From positions 1 through 5,270 of the forward strand of contig CAMYKE010000226.1 of assembly GCA_947258895.1 (NCBI GenBank): DNA of 5,270 nt, given 5' to 3'. The position numbers and the translations under genes were made by a program. Positions 1 through 5,270 of the stretch are shown here, one piece after another. The notes beneath the pieces were generated by a model, which worked only from the letters and a program-made list of their open reading frames with translations, searched no databases and was not told the origin of the DNA. Origin of the DNA: an uncultured Pseudomonadales bacterium (lineage in GTDB: Bacteria > Pseudomonadota > Gammaproteobacteria > Pseudomonadales > IMCC2047). Positions within the stretch are counted from its first letter, which is position 1. The number at the start of each line of letters is the position of its first letter.

Positions 1-29
1 TTGTTGCGCGCACCCACTGGGCAGTGCGG

Positions 30-425
30 TCAGCGCGACTCGACCTTGATCCACTCCGCGACCTGCCTGTTGGCATCGGCGTATTTAATTTCCACCCGGC
101 GCCCCTTGCGGCAGTCTTCGAAGCTGCCGTCCCGGGTTTCCCTGCCTCGCTTGCTGCGGTCCAGCCAGATTTTCGTTGCCGGTGTGACCGAGACTGCTCG
201 CCGCTCGCCGCCATCGCTGACCACCACTGCGCGAGCCTTCTGGTCCTGCTTCTTGATCTTTCCCGTGTAGGTGTACCGCTGCGACAGGCCCGGCGACTGG
301 CCGATGGGAATATAACGCTCCGTGGCAGATTGCGCCTGCACCGGCGGAATAGCGCCGAGCATCAGCGAGGTTGCCAGCAGGAAACCGGGAAAGGGGTAAA
401 CGAGCCTGTCCAATAGTGTTCGCAT
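30..425 (-). CDS. Small exported protein of unknown function (131 aa)
   Basis: I do not recognise this family. The protein starts with a basic residue and a hydrophobic stretch (about residues 8-28) ending in VQA-QS, a plausible signal peptidase I site after residue 31, so the mature protein of about 100 residues should be periplasmic or secreted. There is no lipobox and no second membrane segment. The mature part is rich in Lys, Arg and short beta-type segments (YTYTGKI, RAVVVSD, RRVEIKY, EWIKVES), suggesting a small beta-barrel or SH3/OB-like fold, which is inference only. It has a single cysteine (FEDCRKG), so no haem or metal site is evident. The ATG at 423-425 has a good Shine-Dalgarno and the TGA is at 30-32. 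It is the downstream partner of the di-haem cytochrome gene, 14 bases away and probably translationally coupled, so it may act with that protein in the periplasm. Real gene: likely; function: unknown. Confidence 0.75.
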   Translation of the reverse strand: MRTLLDRLVYPFPGFLLATSLMLGAIPPVQAQSATERYIPIGQSPGLSQRYTYTGKIKKQDQKARAVVVSDGGERRAVSVTPATKIWLDRSKRGRETRDGSFEDCRKGRRVEIKYADANRQVAEWIKVESR

Positions 426-435
426 CGATTGCTTT

Positions 436-441
436 CTCCTT
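436..441 (-). promoter_or_regulatory. Ribosome binding site overlapping the upstream stop codon
   Basis: On the minus strand the cytochrome gene ends in TAA and the motif AAGGAG shares the last two bases of that stop, with 10 bases to the ATG of the small exported protein. Ribosomes finishing the cytochrome would be placed directly on the next start, which predicts coupled translation of the two genes. Confidence 0.7.
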
Positions 442-1624
442 ACTGTCTGGCCAGGTCGTTCTGCTCCAGAATCAAGCTGCGGGCTTGCTCGCTTCGCGCA
501 AGTGCCTCGCCTATATGCTGCCTGATATCACGGCGCCTGGAGGTGGATTTTGCGCGCTCGATTTCGTCCATTGCGGTTTGTAAATGGCGCATGGCTTCGG
601 GGTGCAATGCCCCGATCCGCAGTACCTGGAAGCCGTCCTCGGTTTCATGGCCCGCGCGTGCCAGCAGGGTGCTCCAGCCACTGCGCCGTTGCTTGGCAAT
701 GGCCCACGCGTCTCGCATCAATTCACTGCTGCTGCGAATGTTCTCCAACACGTTGATTACTCGCAGGAACGCGGTAACGGCGGCGACCTGGCGGCTATCC
801 AGCGCGAGCGGCCCTCCGGTGACGCTCACCAGCATGCGGCCGGCTGGCGAGTTATTGAAGGCATCCGTATTGTAAAAGGCGACCGACGCTTCCAGTGTCG
901 CGGCGGAATTATCGTGGAAAAAAGGTGCCGTGTCGGCAGCTTCGACCAGCGGCGGGGTGTTGAATTCACCATTTCCCGGTGTCCCAAAGCCATCGTCACG
1001 CGGGACCAGGGCGCCCGTGGCGCGCGCCGGATTGCCCGGTTGGCCTACAATGCCGGTATCGAAATTGAGGTTTCCGGCGTCTGCCCCGAAGACGGCGGGA
1101 TCGGCGTTGGCACCGGCATTGAAATGACAGATGTTGCACTTGCCCTGCGTATTGTCGAGAAAGATTCGTTGCCCCTCCGCCGGCAACTGGCCAGCCAGGG
1201 GTAGCGGCAGCGCCAGGTCCTGTTGGCGGCCGAGCGACAGCAGGTACGCCTCCAGCGCATCGAGCTCCCGGCCGTTCGGCAGCCGGAAATCGGCACCCGC
1301 GATGCGCCGGGTCGTTTTGGTTAGATGCTGAATGACCGCCCCGACAGCGAACGAACGCAGCGAGTCATCTGGCGGCAATGTGGCGATGAAGGCGGGCGAC
1401 AACCCAAAATTGTCCTCCGCCCGGTGACAGGTGCCGCAGGTGCGTCCGTTGCCTTTGAAGGTTTCATTGAAGAATATCCGTTCGCCAAGAGCAATCAGTT
1501 CGTCGGTGTTGTCCGGCGACGGGCTCGACCCGCATCCCGAGAGCAGTGTGAACAGCGGCAAGACCCATAGCGTTCGGAGCGATATTGCCGAGCCGTGGTG
1601 TCCTGTGTGATGGATTGAGATCAT
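440..1624 (-). CDS. Di-haem cytochrome c lipoprotein, cytochrome c peroxidase/MauG-like
   Basis: The 394-residue protein has a hydrophobic N-terminus (about 16-29) ending in the lipobox LLSGC, so Cys31 should be lipidated; Gly and Ser follow, not Asp, which fits outer-membrane sorting. Two covalent haem sites are visible: CGTCH at 63-67 and CNICH at 163-167. FNTPPLVEAADTAPFFHDNS (221-240) resembles a conserved segment of cytochrome c peroxidase-like di-haem proteins. Met264 and His237 are possible haem ligands (inference). The C-terminus (about 296-394) is helical and charged. These proteins handle periplasmic electron transfer, peroxide reduction or cofactor/substrate oxidation; which applies here is not readable. 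The open frame extends to a TTG at 1729, but the ATG at 1622-1624 is preferred: it has AGGGAGAG six bases upstream and puts the lipobox at a normal distance. LPPDD (83-87) runs straight into SLRSF, where I expect an extra segment of about 80-100 residues in relatives. Family: confident; exact role: not. Confidence 0.88.
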   Translation of the reverse strand: MISIHHTGHHGSAISLRTLWVLPLFTLLSGCGSSPSPDNTDELIALGERIFFNETFKGNGRTCGTCHRAEDNFGLSPAFIATLPPDDSLRSFAVGAVIQHLTKTTRRIAGADFRLPNGRELDALEAYLLSLGRQQDLALPLPLAGQLPAEGQRIFLDNTQGKCNICHFNAGANADPAVFGADAGNLNFDTGIVGQPGNPARATGALVPRDDGFGTPGNGEFNTPPLVEAADTAPFFHDNSAATLEASVAFYNTDAFNNSPAGRMLVSVTGGPLALDSRQVAAVTAFLRVINVLENIRSSSELMRDAWAIAKQRRSGWSTLLARAGHETEDGFQVLRIGALHPEAMRHLQTAMDEIERAKSTSRRRDIRQHIGEALARSEQARSLILEQNDLARQ

Positions 1625-1630
1625 GCAAAG

Positions 1631-1638
1631 CTCTCCCT
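1631..1638 (-). promoter_or_regulatory. Ribosome binding site fixing the cytochrome start
   Basis: AGGGAGAG on the minus strand lies six bases before the ATG at 1622-1624. It decides between this start and the longer TTG-initiated frame beginning at 1729, whose extra 35 residues would precede the signal peptide and be encoded through a terminator-like hairpin. Confidence 0.7.
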
Positions 1639-1661
1639 GACCCGAGCGCGAAGATAGAGCT

Positions 1662-1691
1662 ATCCTAACCAAAAAACCCGCCCGATGAAAA
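1662..1691 (-). promoter_or_regulatory. Weak candidate promoter for the cytochrome unit
   Basis: On the minus strand TTTTCA (1686-1691) and TAGGAT (1662-1667) are separated by 18 bases; each matches the sigma-70 consensus at four of six positions. It would start transcription near 1655, giving a leader of about 30 bases. It overlaps the terminator-like hairpin, so both cannot be read at face value. The match is weak and could be chance. Confidence 0.2.
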
Positions 1692-1710
1692 TTGAATAAT
1701 TGGGACGGGT
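1671..1710 (-). terminator. Rho-independent terminator-like hairpin facing the cytochrome gene
   Basis: Read on the minus strand, ACCCGTCC (1703-1710) pairs with GGGCGGGT (1676-1683) to give an eight-pair stem with one G-U wobble and a 19-base A/T-rich loop, followed at once by a run of T (1671-1675, plus the last stem T). On the plus strand the wobble becomes an A-C mismatch and no T-run follows, so the direction is minus. It lies 46 bases upstream of the cytochrome start with no confident gene upstream of it. It could end a small RNA, act as an attenuator in a long leader, or insulate the operon. Confidence 0.55.
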
Positions 1711-1986
1711 GAAAATGCAGGGATGCCAATGGGTTGGTGCGCAGATATAATCCTGGTTGCCAGCGGGTGACTGGCCTGGCATCGCCTGACCGGGAGTCGC
1801 TACGACTTTTTTTGCCGGAGTGGGTGGCTGAATAACCGGTAGTTCCGTTTGCCTCGTTTCTGCAGTAGAGTCAGGGCTCGCCACGGGGGTTGCGCATGAT
1901 TGCGGAATCGGGTGGGCGGTATTCCGGCTAACCCCGCATCATCAATCTGGAAGCTGGTTATTTGCGTATGTGGCTGTAGAGCATTG

Positions 1987-2037
1987 CAAATATCGCTCGT
2001 CGGAAGTGCATTATTCCGACGTTTGAATGTCTATTTG
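1987..2037. repeat. Nested inverted repeat, candidate operator or RNA hairpin
   Basis: CGTCGGAA (1998-2005) and TTCCGACG (2014-2021) are perfect complements around the eight-base spacer GTGCATTA. An outer pair, CAAATA (1987-1992) and TATTTG (2032-2037), flanks it with unequal internal loops of 5 and 10 bases. No T-run follows on either strand, so a terminator is unlikely. On the minus strand the spacer edge carries AATAAT (2010-2015), a five-of-six match to a -10 box, but no good -35 lies at the usual distance. A protein-binding operator for the divergent units is the favoured reading, unproven. Confidence 0.5.
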
Positions 2038-2173
2038 TCTTGCATGTGGGGGTCGCGAGTTTGTCGGCGTTACTCCAGTCAGTTGCATCTTTTCCCGGGT
2101 AGAGCCAGCTCCCGCCGCGAGCGCAGGGACCGGCCTCGCAGCTGAAAAGACCGCGAATGGTTTTGACGGATAG
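2027..2173 (+). CDS. Possible small ORF with a CxxC motif (48 aa)
   Basis: An ATG at 2027 opens 48 codons ending in TAG at 2171-2173. The peptide begins MSICLACGG, giving a CxxC pair at residues 4 and 7, with a third Cys at 20. The rest is Ala/Gly/Pro-rich (about residues 26-39) and hydrophilic at the end, with no signal peptide or membrane segment. I do not recognise it. Against it: no Shine-Dalgarno precedes the ATG, and the right arm of the inverted repeat ends only five bases upstream, so the start would be poorly accessible. For it: it runs on the same strand as the efflux genes and ends 42 bases before the adaptor start, where a leader peptide or small regulator could sit. It may equally be chance. 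Confidence 0.2.
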   Translation: MSICLACGGREFVGVTPVSCIFSRVEPAPAASAGTGLAAEKTANGFDG

Positions 2174-2192
2174 TTTTTGTCAGGCATGGGAT
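2163..2192 (+). promoter_or_regulatory. Weak candidate promoter for the efflux genes
   Basis: TTGACG (2163-2168) matches a -35 box at five of six positions. The element 18 bases on, TGGGAT (2187-2192), matches a -10 box at only three. It is well placed, about 25 bases before the adaptor ATG, but would leave a very short leader. Low confidence. Confidence 0.2.
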
Positions 2193-2200
2193 CTTGGGGA

Positions 2201-2212
2201 AAGGATAAAGGA
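2201..2212 (+). promoter_or_regulatory. Purine-rich ribosome binding region of the adaptor gene
   Basis: AAGGA at 2201-2205 lies 10 bases before the ATG at 2216 and AAAGGA at 2207-2212 only 3 bases before it. The first is near usable spacing and the second is too close. This favours the ATG at 2216 over the upstream in-frame TTG (2177) and ATG (2186), neither of which has a comparable purine-rich stretch. Confidence 0.5.
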
Positions 2213-2215
2213 TTA

Positions 2216-3409
2216 ATGGTAAAGGTGTCTTCTTTGATAAAGCCTGCGTTACACAAATTCAGTGAGCGGTCGCACCGTGCACTCTCCGATATTTTCGCTG
2301 CAATCGGCGTGATTCTGGTAATGACCCTCGGGCCCAATGGCCTTGCGGCGGGTGCTGCGCCCGTGGTAGTGGCCAAGGTAGAACAACAGGACATCGCGCA
2401 GGAAGTGCTCCTTACCGGTACTGTTACGTCCGCCAAGGCGGCACATCTCTCTCTATCCACAGCAGGTTTGGTGTCGACGCTACATGTGGAAACGGGTGAT
2501 TTTGTGACGGTCGGACAAGCGCTGTTGGAACTCGACCCGGAACTGATCGAATTGCAGTGGCGCAGCAGTAGAGCGCAAGCACGGGAAGCAGAGATTGCAT
2601 TGCAAGATTCCGAGCGCCGATTGCAGGAAGCGAAAGTCCTGGCTACCCAGAAAAATATTGCGGTTACCACGGTGAAGGACCGCGAGTCCGAGGTGGCCAG
2701 CAAGAAAGCGGCACTGCAACGTGCCCTGGCAACCGCAAATTACCAGCAGGCGTTACTCGAGCGACATACACTGCGCGCCCCGTTTTCCGGCGTTATCGCC
2801 GACCGCCTCACTGATTTGGGCGAATGGGTAGCGCCGGGGCAGGGCGTTTACGCGCTGGTGGCGACGGAAGCTTTGCGCCTCGATTTTTCAGTAGCCGAAA
2901 CCTACCTCGGTAAAATCAAGCAGGGTGGGGATGTGTCCTTCACCGTCGCCGGCAACCCGAAACGGACTTATCAGGGCAAGGTACAAACCATTGTCCCTGT
3001 GACCGAACCCAATGCGCGGACCTTTCTGCTGCGCGTGAGTCTGCCCGGCGAGGCGGCGGCAATTGCCAGCGCCCGGGCTGACGCCCGGCTAGTGGCGGCT
3101 GATCTGTTACCCGGGATGTCGGTGCAGGCGAAACTGCTGGTGCCGACCGGTGAGAAGGGGCTGGTGGTGCCGCGGGACGCGCTGTTGCGCTACCCCGACG
3201 GTCGGACGGTGGTTTGGCAGGTTGCCCCGGGTGAAGAGGGGTTGGTCGTACAGGAAACCCCGGTGAAACTGGGTGTGAGCTACGATGGTTTCATTCAAAT
3301 AACGGGCGCTTTGAAGGCGGGTGCGGAAGTGGTAGTACAGGGTAATGAAGCGTTGCGTCACGGTCAGGCGGTCAAGCCTGTGGCGCAGAAATCATTAGTA
3401 GTTAAGTAG
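2216..3409 (+). CDS. RND efflux periplasmic adaptor (membrane fusion protein, HlyD-like)
   Basis: This 397-residue protein links an inner-membrane RND permease to an outer-membrane channel. A basic N-terminus and hydrophobic segment (about 24-47, ending LAAGA) form a signal peptide or membrane anchor; there is no lipobox. The order of parts is typical: first half of the lipoyl domain (about 67-108, with VETGDFVTVGQALLELD), a charged alpha-helical hairpin (about 112-183), the second lipoyl half (about 184-215, with LRAPFSGVIADR and GEWVAPGQ), a beta-barrel (about 217-310, with LLPGMSVQAKLLV) and a membrane-proximal domain (about 315-390, starting LVVPRDALL). Length is normal for the family. 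The frame opens at a TTG at 2177, but the ATG at 2216 is preferred because of the purine-rich stretch before it and the standard signal-peptide layout. The permease follows 47 bases downstream, surely in the same operon. Substrate class is not readable. Confidence 0.93.
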   Translation: MVKVSSLIKPALHKFSERSHRALSDIFAAIGVILVMTLGPNGLAAGAAPVVVAKVEQQDIAQEVLLTGTVTSAKAAHLSLSTAGLVSTLHVETGDFVTVGQALLELDPELIELQWRSSRAQAREAEIALQDSERRLQEAKVLATQKNIAVTTVKDRESEVASKKAALQRALATANYQQALLERHTLRAPFSGVIADRLTDLGEWVAPGQGVYALVATEALRLDFSVAETYLGKIKQGGDVSFTVAGNPKRTYQGKVQTIVPVTEPNARTFLLRVSLPGEAAAIASARADARLVAADLLPGMSVQAKLLVPTGEKGLVVPRDALLRYPDGRTVVWQVAPGEEGLVVQETPVKLGVSYDGFIQITGALKAGAEVVVQGNEALRHGQAVKPVAQKSLVVK

Positions 3410-3411
3410 CG

Positions 3412-3428
3412 ATTCCGGCTCCCGGAAT
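3412..3428 (+). repeat. Intercistronic hairpin between adaptor and permease
   Basis: ATTCCGG (3412-3418) and CCGGAAT (3422-3428) are perfect complements with a three-base loop, starting two bases after the adaptor stop codon. Flanking CGAT (3410-3413) and ATCG (3430-3433) allow an alternative, longer stem with a bulge. No T-run follows, so it is not a simple terminator. An RNA stability, processing or translation-tuning element is plausible. Confidence 0.6.
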
Positions 3429-3443
3429 TATCGGATACCGTCG

Positions 3444-3467
3444 ATGATCAATATAGATGTTCGATAA
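3444..3467 (+). other. Seven-codon ORF overlapping the permease start
   Basis: An ATG at 3444 encodes MINIDVR and stops with TAA at 3465-3467, eight codons including the stop. It overlaps the permease ATG (3457) in another frame. Only a weak CGGA (3432-3435) precedes it. If translated, it could feed ribosomes to the permease start, which lacks its own Shine-Dalgarno. Such a short frame can also arise by chance. Confidence 0.15.
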
Positions 3468-5270
3468 AATAGTACAGCGCGGCACGCTGATGACGGTTAT
3501 CGTGATGATCGTCTGCGTGATTGGTGCCCTGGCGGCGACCAAAATACCGGTGCAAATGATTCCCGACCTGGATGTGCGGGTGATCAGCGTGCGCACGACC
3601 TGGCCGGGAGCGACGCCGCAGGACGTGGAGAAGGAAATCCTCGTGGAGCAGGAGGAATACCTGCGCAATCTCCCCAACCTGTCCAGGATTCTGGCGACCG
3701 CCAGCGGCGGGCGCGCGGAGATTGAGCTGGAGTTTCCGTTTGGCACCGATATTACGGATATGATGATTCGGGTCAACAATGCGCTGAGCCAGGTGCCGTC
3801 CTACCCCGAGACCGTGGATGAACCACAGATCTACGCCAACTCTTTTTCCAGCAATTCGTTTATGTTTTTCAGCATCACGCCGCTGCCGGGTAATACGCGG
3901 CAAATCGATATGGACATGATGCAGGACTTCATCGAGGACAACGTAAAGACGTTGTTGTCGCGGGTGCCGGGGGTTTCAGAAATTGGTGTATATGGAGGTA
4001 GTGAAAAGCAACTGCAGATTCTGATTGATCCGGCAAAGCTCGCCCAGCGGCAGCTGTCCCTGGCCGATGTGAGGCAGGCGATCCGGGAGCGCAACCGCGA
4101 CCGTTCCGGTGGCGAGGTGGAGTCGGGCAAGCGCCAATACCTGCTACGTACCATCGGTCGGTTCGACTCCATCGAGGCATTGGAAAACGTGATCCTGTCG
4201 CGTCGCGGCAACAGCATCATTCGATTGCGGGATGTGGCCGACGTGCAACTGGATCACTTTGAAAAAAGCCAGACATCCTCGTATAACGGTCAGCCCAATC
4301 TGTTTATTACGGTGCGTCGCGAGGCCGGATCCAATGTAATGGATATCAAGCGCCAGATGCTGGTTGAACTGGACCGGGTAAATGAAGACATTCTGCTGCC
4401 GGAAGGCATGCAAATGGAATTAATCGCCGATGATGTGCGGTATGTAGCGGAGTCGATCGCCAATGTCTGGAGCAACCTGATCCTCGGCGCGCTATTGGCG
4501 ACGTCCATCATGTTTCTGTTTCTTCGCTCCCTGAAGGCGACCCTGGTGGGAGTGATGGGTATCCCCGTCTGCATTATCGTGGCGTTCCTCGGCCTGTTGC
4601 TTGGTGGACGCACCATCAATGTTATTTCGCTGGCGGGAGTGGCATTTGCCATCGGCATGACGCTGGACAACAGCATCGTGGTGCTGGAGAGCATCGAGCA
4701 CCAGCGCCGCAAGGGCCTCGACCGCCTGCGCGCGGCGGTGGTTGGCGTGCAACTGGTGTGGCCCGCGGTGCTCGCCTCCACGCTGACCACTGTGCTCGTG
4801 TTCGTGCCCATCCTGTTCATCCAGGAAGAAGCTGGCCAGCTCTACTCAGATATAGCAATCGCAATCTCGGCCTCGATCTTGACCTCGATGCTTGTCGCCA
4901 TCGCCGTGATACCCACCGCTACCGCGCGCCTTGAGTTCTCCTCCGACAACCTGCACGTTGATGGGCAGACGCACGACCTGCACCAGCGCGTGATCGACCG
5001 CATCAACTGGCTGATCGCGAATCCGCGCAGACGTAGCGCCGTCATCGCCGGCATTGCACTGCTCGGCATCGGCATCTTCGCCCTGCTCACGCCGGCTGCG
5101 GAGTACCTGCCCGAAGGCGAAGAACCCAAGACCTTCGCCTCGCTGACCTCGCCGCCCGGTTATAACATCGAGACCATGGCTAGAATCGGCAACGAACTGC
5201 AGGGGTACCTGCTGCCATTCACGCAGCACGAACCGGAACAGTTCGACAACGGCGAGACCGAGGTGCCGGC
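3457..5270 (+). CDS. RND efflux permease, N-terminal 604 codons (AcrB/HAE-1-like), cut by window edge
   Basis: This inner-membrane, proton-driven pump is open from the ATG at 3457 to the right edge without a stop; RND permeases usually have about 1000-1050 residues, so some 60% is present. It opens MFDKIVQRGTL, followed by TM1 (about 10-28) and IPVQMIPDLD and WPGATPQDVEKEI, classic RND N-terminal features. A large periplasmic porter region (about 30-335) follows, then TM2 (338-356), TM3 (361-383), TM4 (389-411), TM5 (434-455) and TM6 (about 465-488). A cytoplasmic linker leads to TM7 (about 529-546) and the second porter start, EYLPEGEEP. TM4 carries GMTLDNSIVVLE: Asp404 matches the first proton-relay Asp of AcrB-type pumps, and the next position is Asn. 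A TAG directly precedes the ATG, fixing the earliest start, and no good Shine-Dalgarno is seen. Family: very secure. Substrate: unknown. Confidence 0.95.
   Translation, partial: MFDKIVQRGTLMTVIVMIVCVIGALAATKIPVQMIPDLDVRVISVRTTWPGATPQDVEKEILVEQEEYLRNLPNLSRILATASGGRAEIELEFPFGTDITDMMIRVNNALSQVPSYPETVDEPQIYANSFSSNSFMFFSITPLPGNTRQIDMDMMQDFIEDNVKTLLSRVPGVSEIGVYGGSEKQLQILIDPAKLAQRQLSLADVRQAIRERNRDRSGGEVESGKRQYLLRTIGRFDSIEALENVILSRRGNSIIRLRDVADVQLDHFEKSQTSSYNGQPNLFITVRREAGSNVMDIKRQMLVELDRVNEDILLPEGMQMELIADDVRYVAESIANVWSNLILGALLATSIMFLFLRSLKATLVGVMGIPVCIIVAFLGLLLGGRTINVISLAGVAFAIGMTLDNSIVVLESIEHQRRKGLDRLRAAVVGVQLVWPAVLASTLTTVLVFVPILFIQEEAGQLYSDIAIAISASILTSMLVAIAVIPTATARLEFSSDNLHVDGQTHDLHQRVIDRINWLIANPRRRSAVIAGIALLGIGIFALLTPAAEYLPEGEEPKTFASLTSPPGYNIETMARIGNELQGYLLPFTQHEPEQFDNGETEVP

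Larger units (their letters stand above)
1625..2215. other. Divergent intergenic region without a confident gene
   Basis: These 591 bases separate the minus-strand cytochrome unit from the plus-strand efflux genes and must hold the promoters of both. Several open frames occur but none is convincing. The longest minus-strand frame (1660-1884, GTG start) has no Shine-Dalgarno and reads through the terminator-like hairpin. The plus-strand frame at 1900-2145 begins at TTG and has an unnatural composition. Structures seen are the hairpin at 1671-1710, the inverted repeat at 1998-2021, and a possible 48-codon ORF at 2027-2173. The region is long for a simple divergent promoter, leaving room for regulatory RNA, operators or a decayed gene. 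Confidence 0.6.

Noticed and set aside
15..26. Inverted repeat CACTG-GG-CAGTG downstream of the small exported protein gene
   Set aside because: The loop is only two bases and the T-run expected for a minus-strand terminator would lie at or beyond the window edge.
1625..1729. Longer N-terminus of the cytochrome from a TTG start
   Set aside because: It would add 35 residues before the lipoprotein signal peptide and read through the hairpin. The ATG at 1624 has a strong Shine-Dalgarno.
1660..1884. Minus-strand 74-residue frame, Pro-rich, with a Cys/His cluster (CAPTHWHPC)
   Set aside because: It starts at GTG without a Shine-Dalgarno, has no start further upstream, and its last third is encoded by the terminator-like hairpin and T-run. 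It could be a decayed gene tail, but there is not enough to call it.
1970..1988. Sigma-54-like TGGC...TTGCA in the divergent gap
   Set aside because: The GG and GC doublets are 14 bases apart (first G to G) instead of the required 12.
1900..2145. Plus-strand 81-residue frame
   Set aside because: TTG start, no ribosome binding site, Arg/Ser/Cys-rich composition typical of non-coding sequence.
2011..2703. Minus-strand 230-residue frame opposite the adaptor gene
   Set aside because: It is antisense to an unmistakable adaptor gene and is Ser/Cys/Arg-rich, as expected for a shadow frame.
4290..4820. Minus-strand 176-residue frame opposite the permease gene
   Set aside because: It is antisense to the well-supported permease and has shadow-frame composition (Ser/Thr/Arg-rich).

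Overview
The window looks like a chromosomal segment of a Gram-negative bacterium. It encodes an RND-type efflux pump that spans inner membrane and periplasm, a lipoprotein with a lipobox, and a c-type cytochrome. Moderately high GC and the protein styles fit a proteobacterium, perhaps a marine gammaproteobacterium, but that placement is from memory and low confidence. No tRNA, rRNA, CRISPR array, transposase or phage gene was seen.

Left block (30-1624, minus strand): a two-gene unit. The upstream gene encodes a lipidated di-haem cytochrome c of the cytochrome c peroxidase/MauG-like type with two CxxCH sites. The downstream gene encodes a small exported protein of unknown function. Only 14 bases separate them, and the Shine-Dalgarno of the second overlaps the stop codon of the first, so translation is probably coupled. 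The cytochrome seems to lack a long segment after its first haem site.

Middle (1625-2215): a 591-base gap between divergent units with no confident gene. It holds a terminator-like hairpin plus T-run facing the cytochrome gene, a perfect 8-bp inverted repeat with an 8-base spacer, and a possible 48-codon ORF with a CxxC motif just before the efflux genes.

Right block (2216-5270, plus strand): a periplasmic adaptor (membrane fusion protein) followed 47 bases later by an RND permease that runs off the right edge. Together with an outer-membrane channel not visible here they would form a tripartite efflux pump; the substrate cannot be read from the sequence. The adaptor-permease gap contains a perfect hairpin and an overlapping seven-codon ORF, and the permease start has no good ribosome binding site.

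Most of the window is ordinary. The points worth following are the apparent internal deletion in the cytochrome and the regulatory-looking structures in the two gaps. I found no clearly novel multi-gene system.
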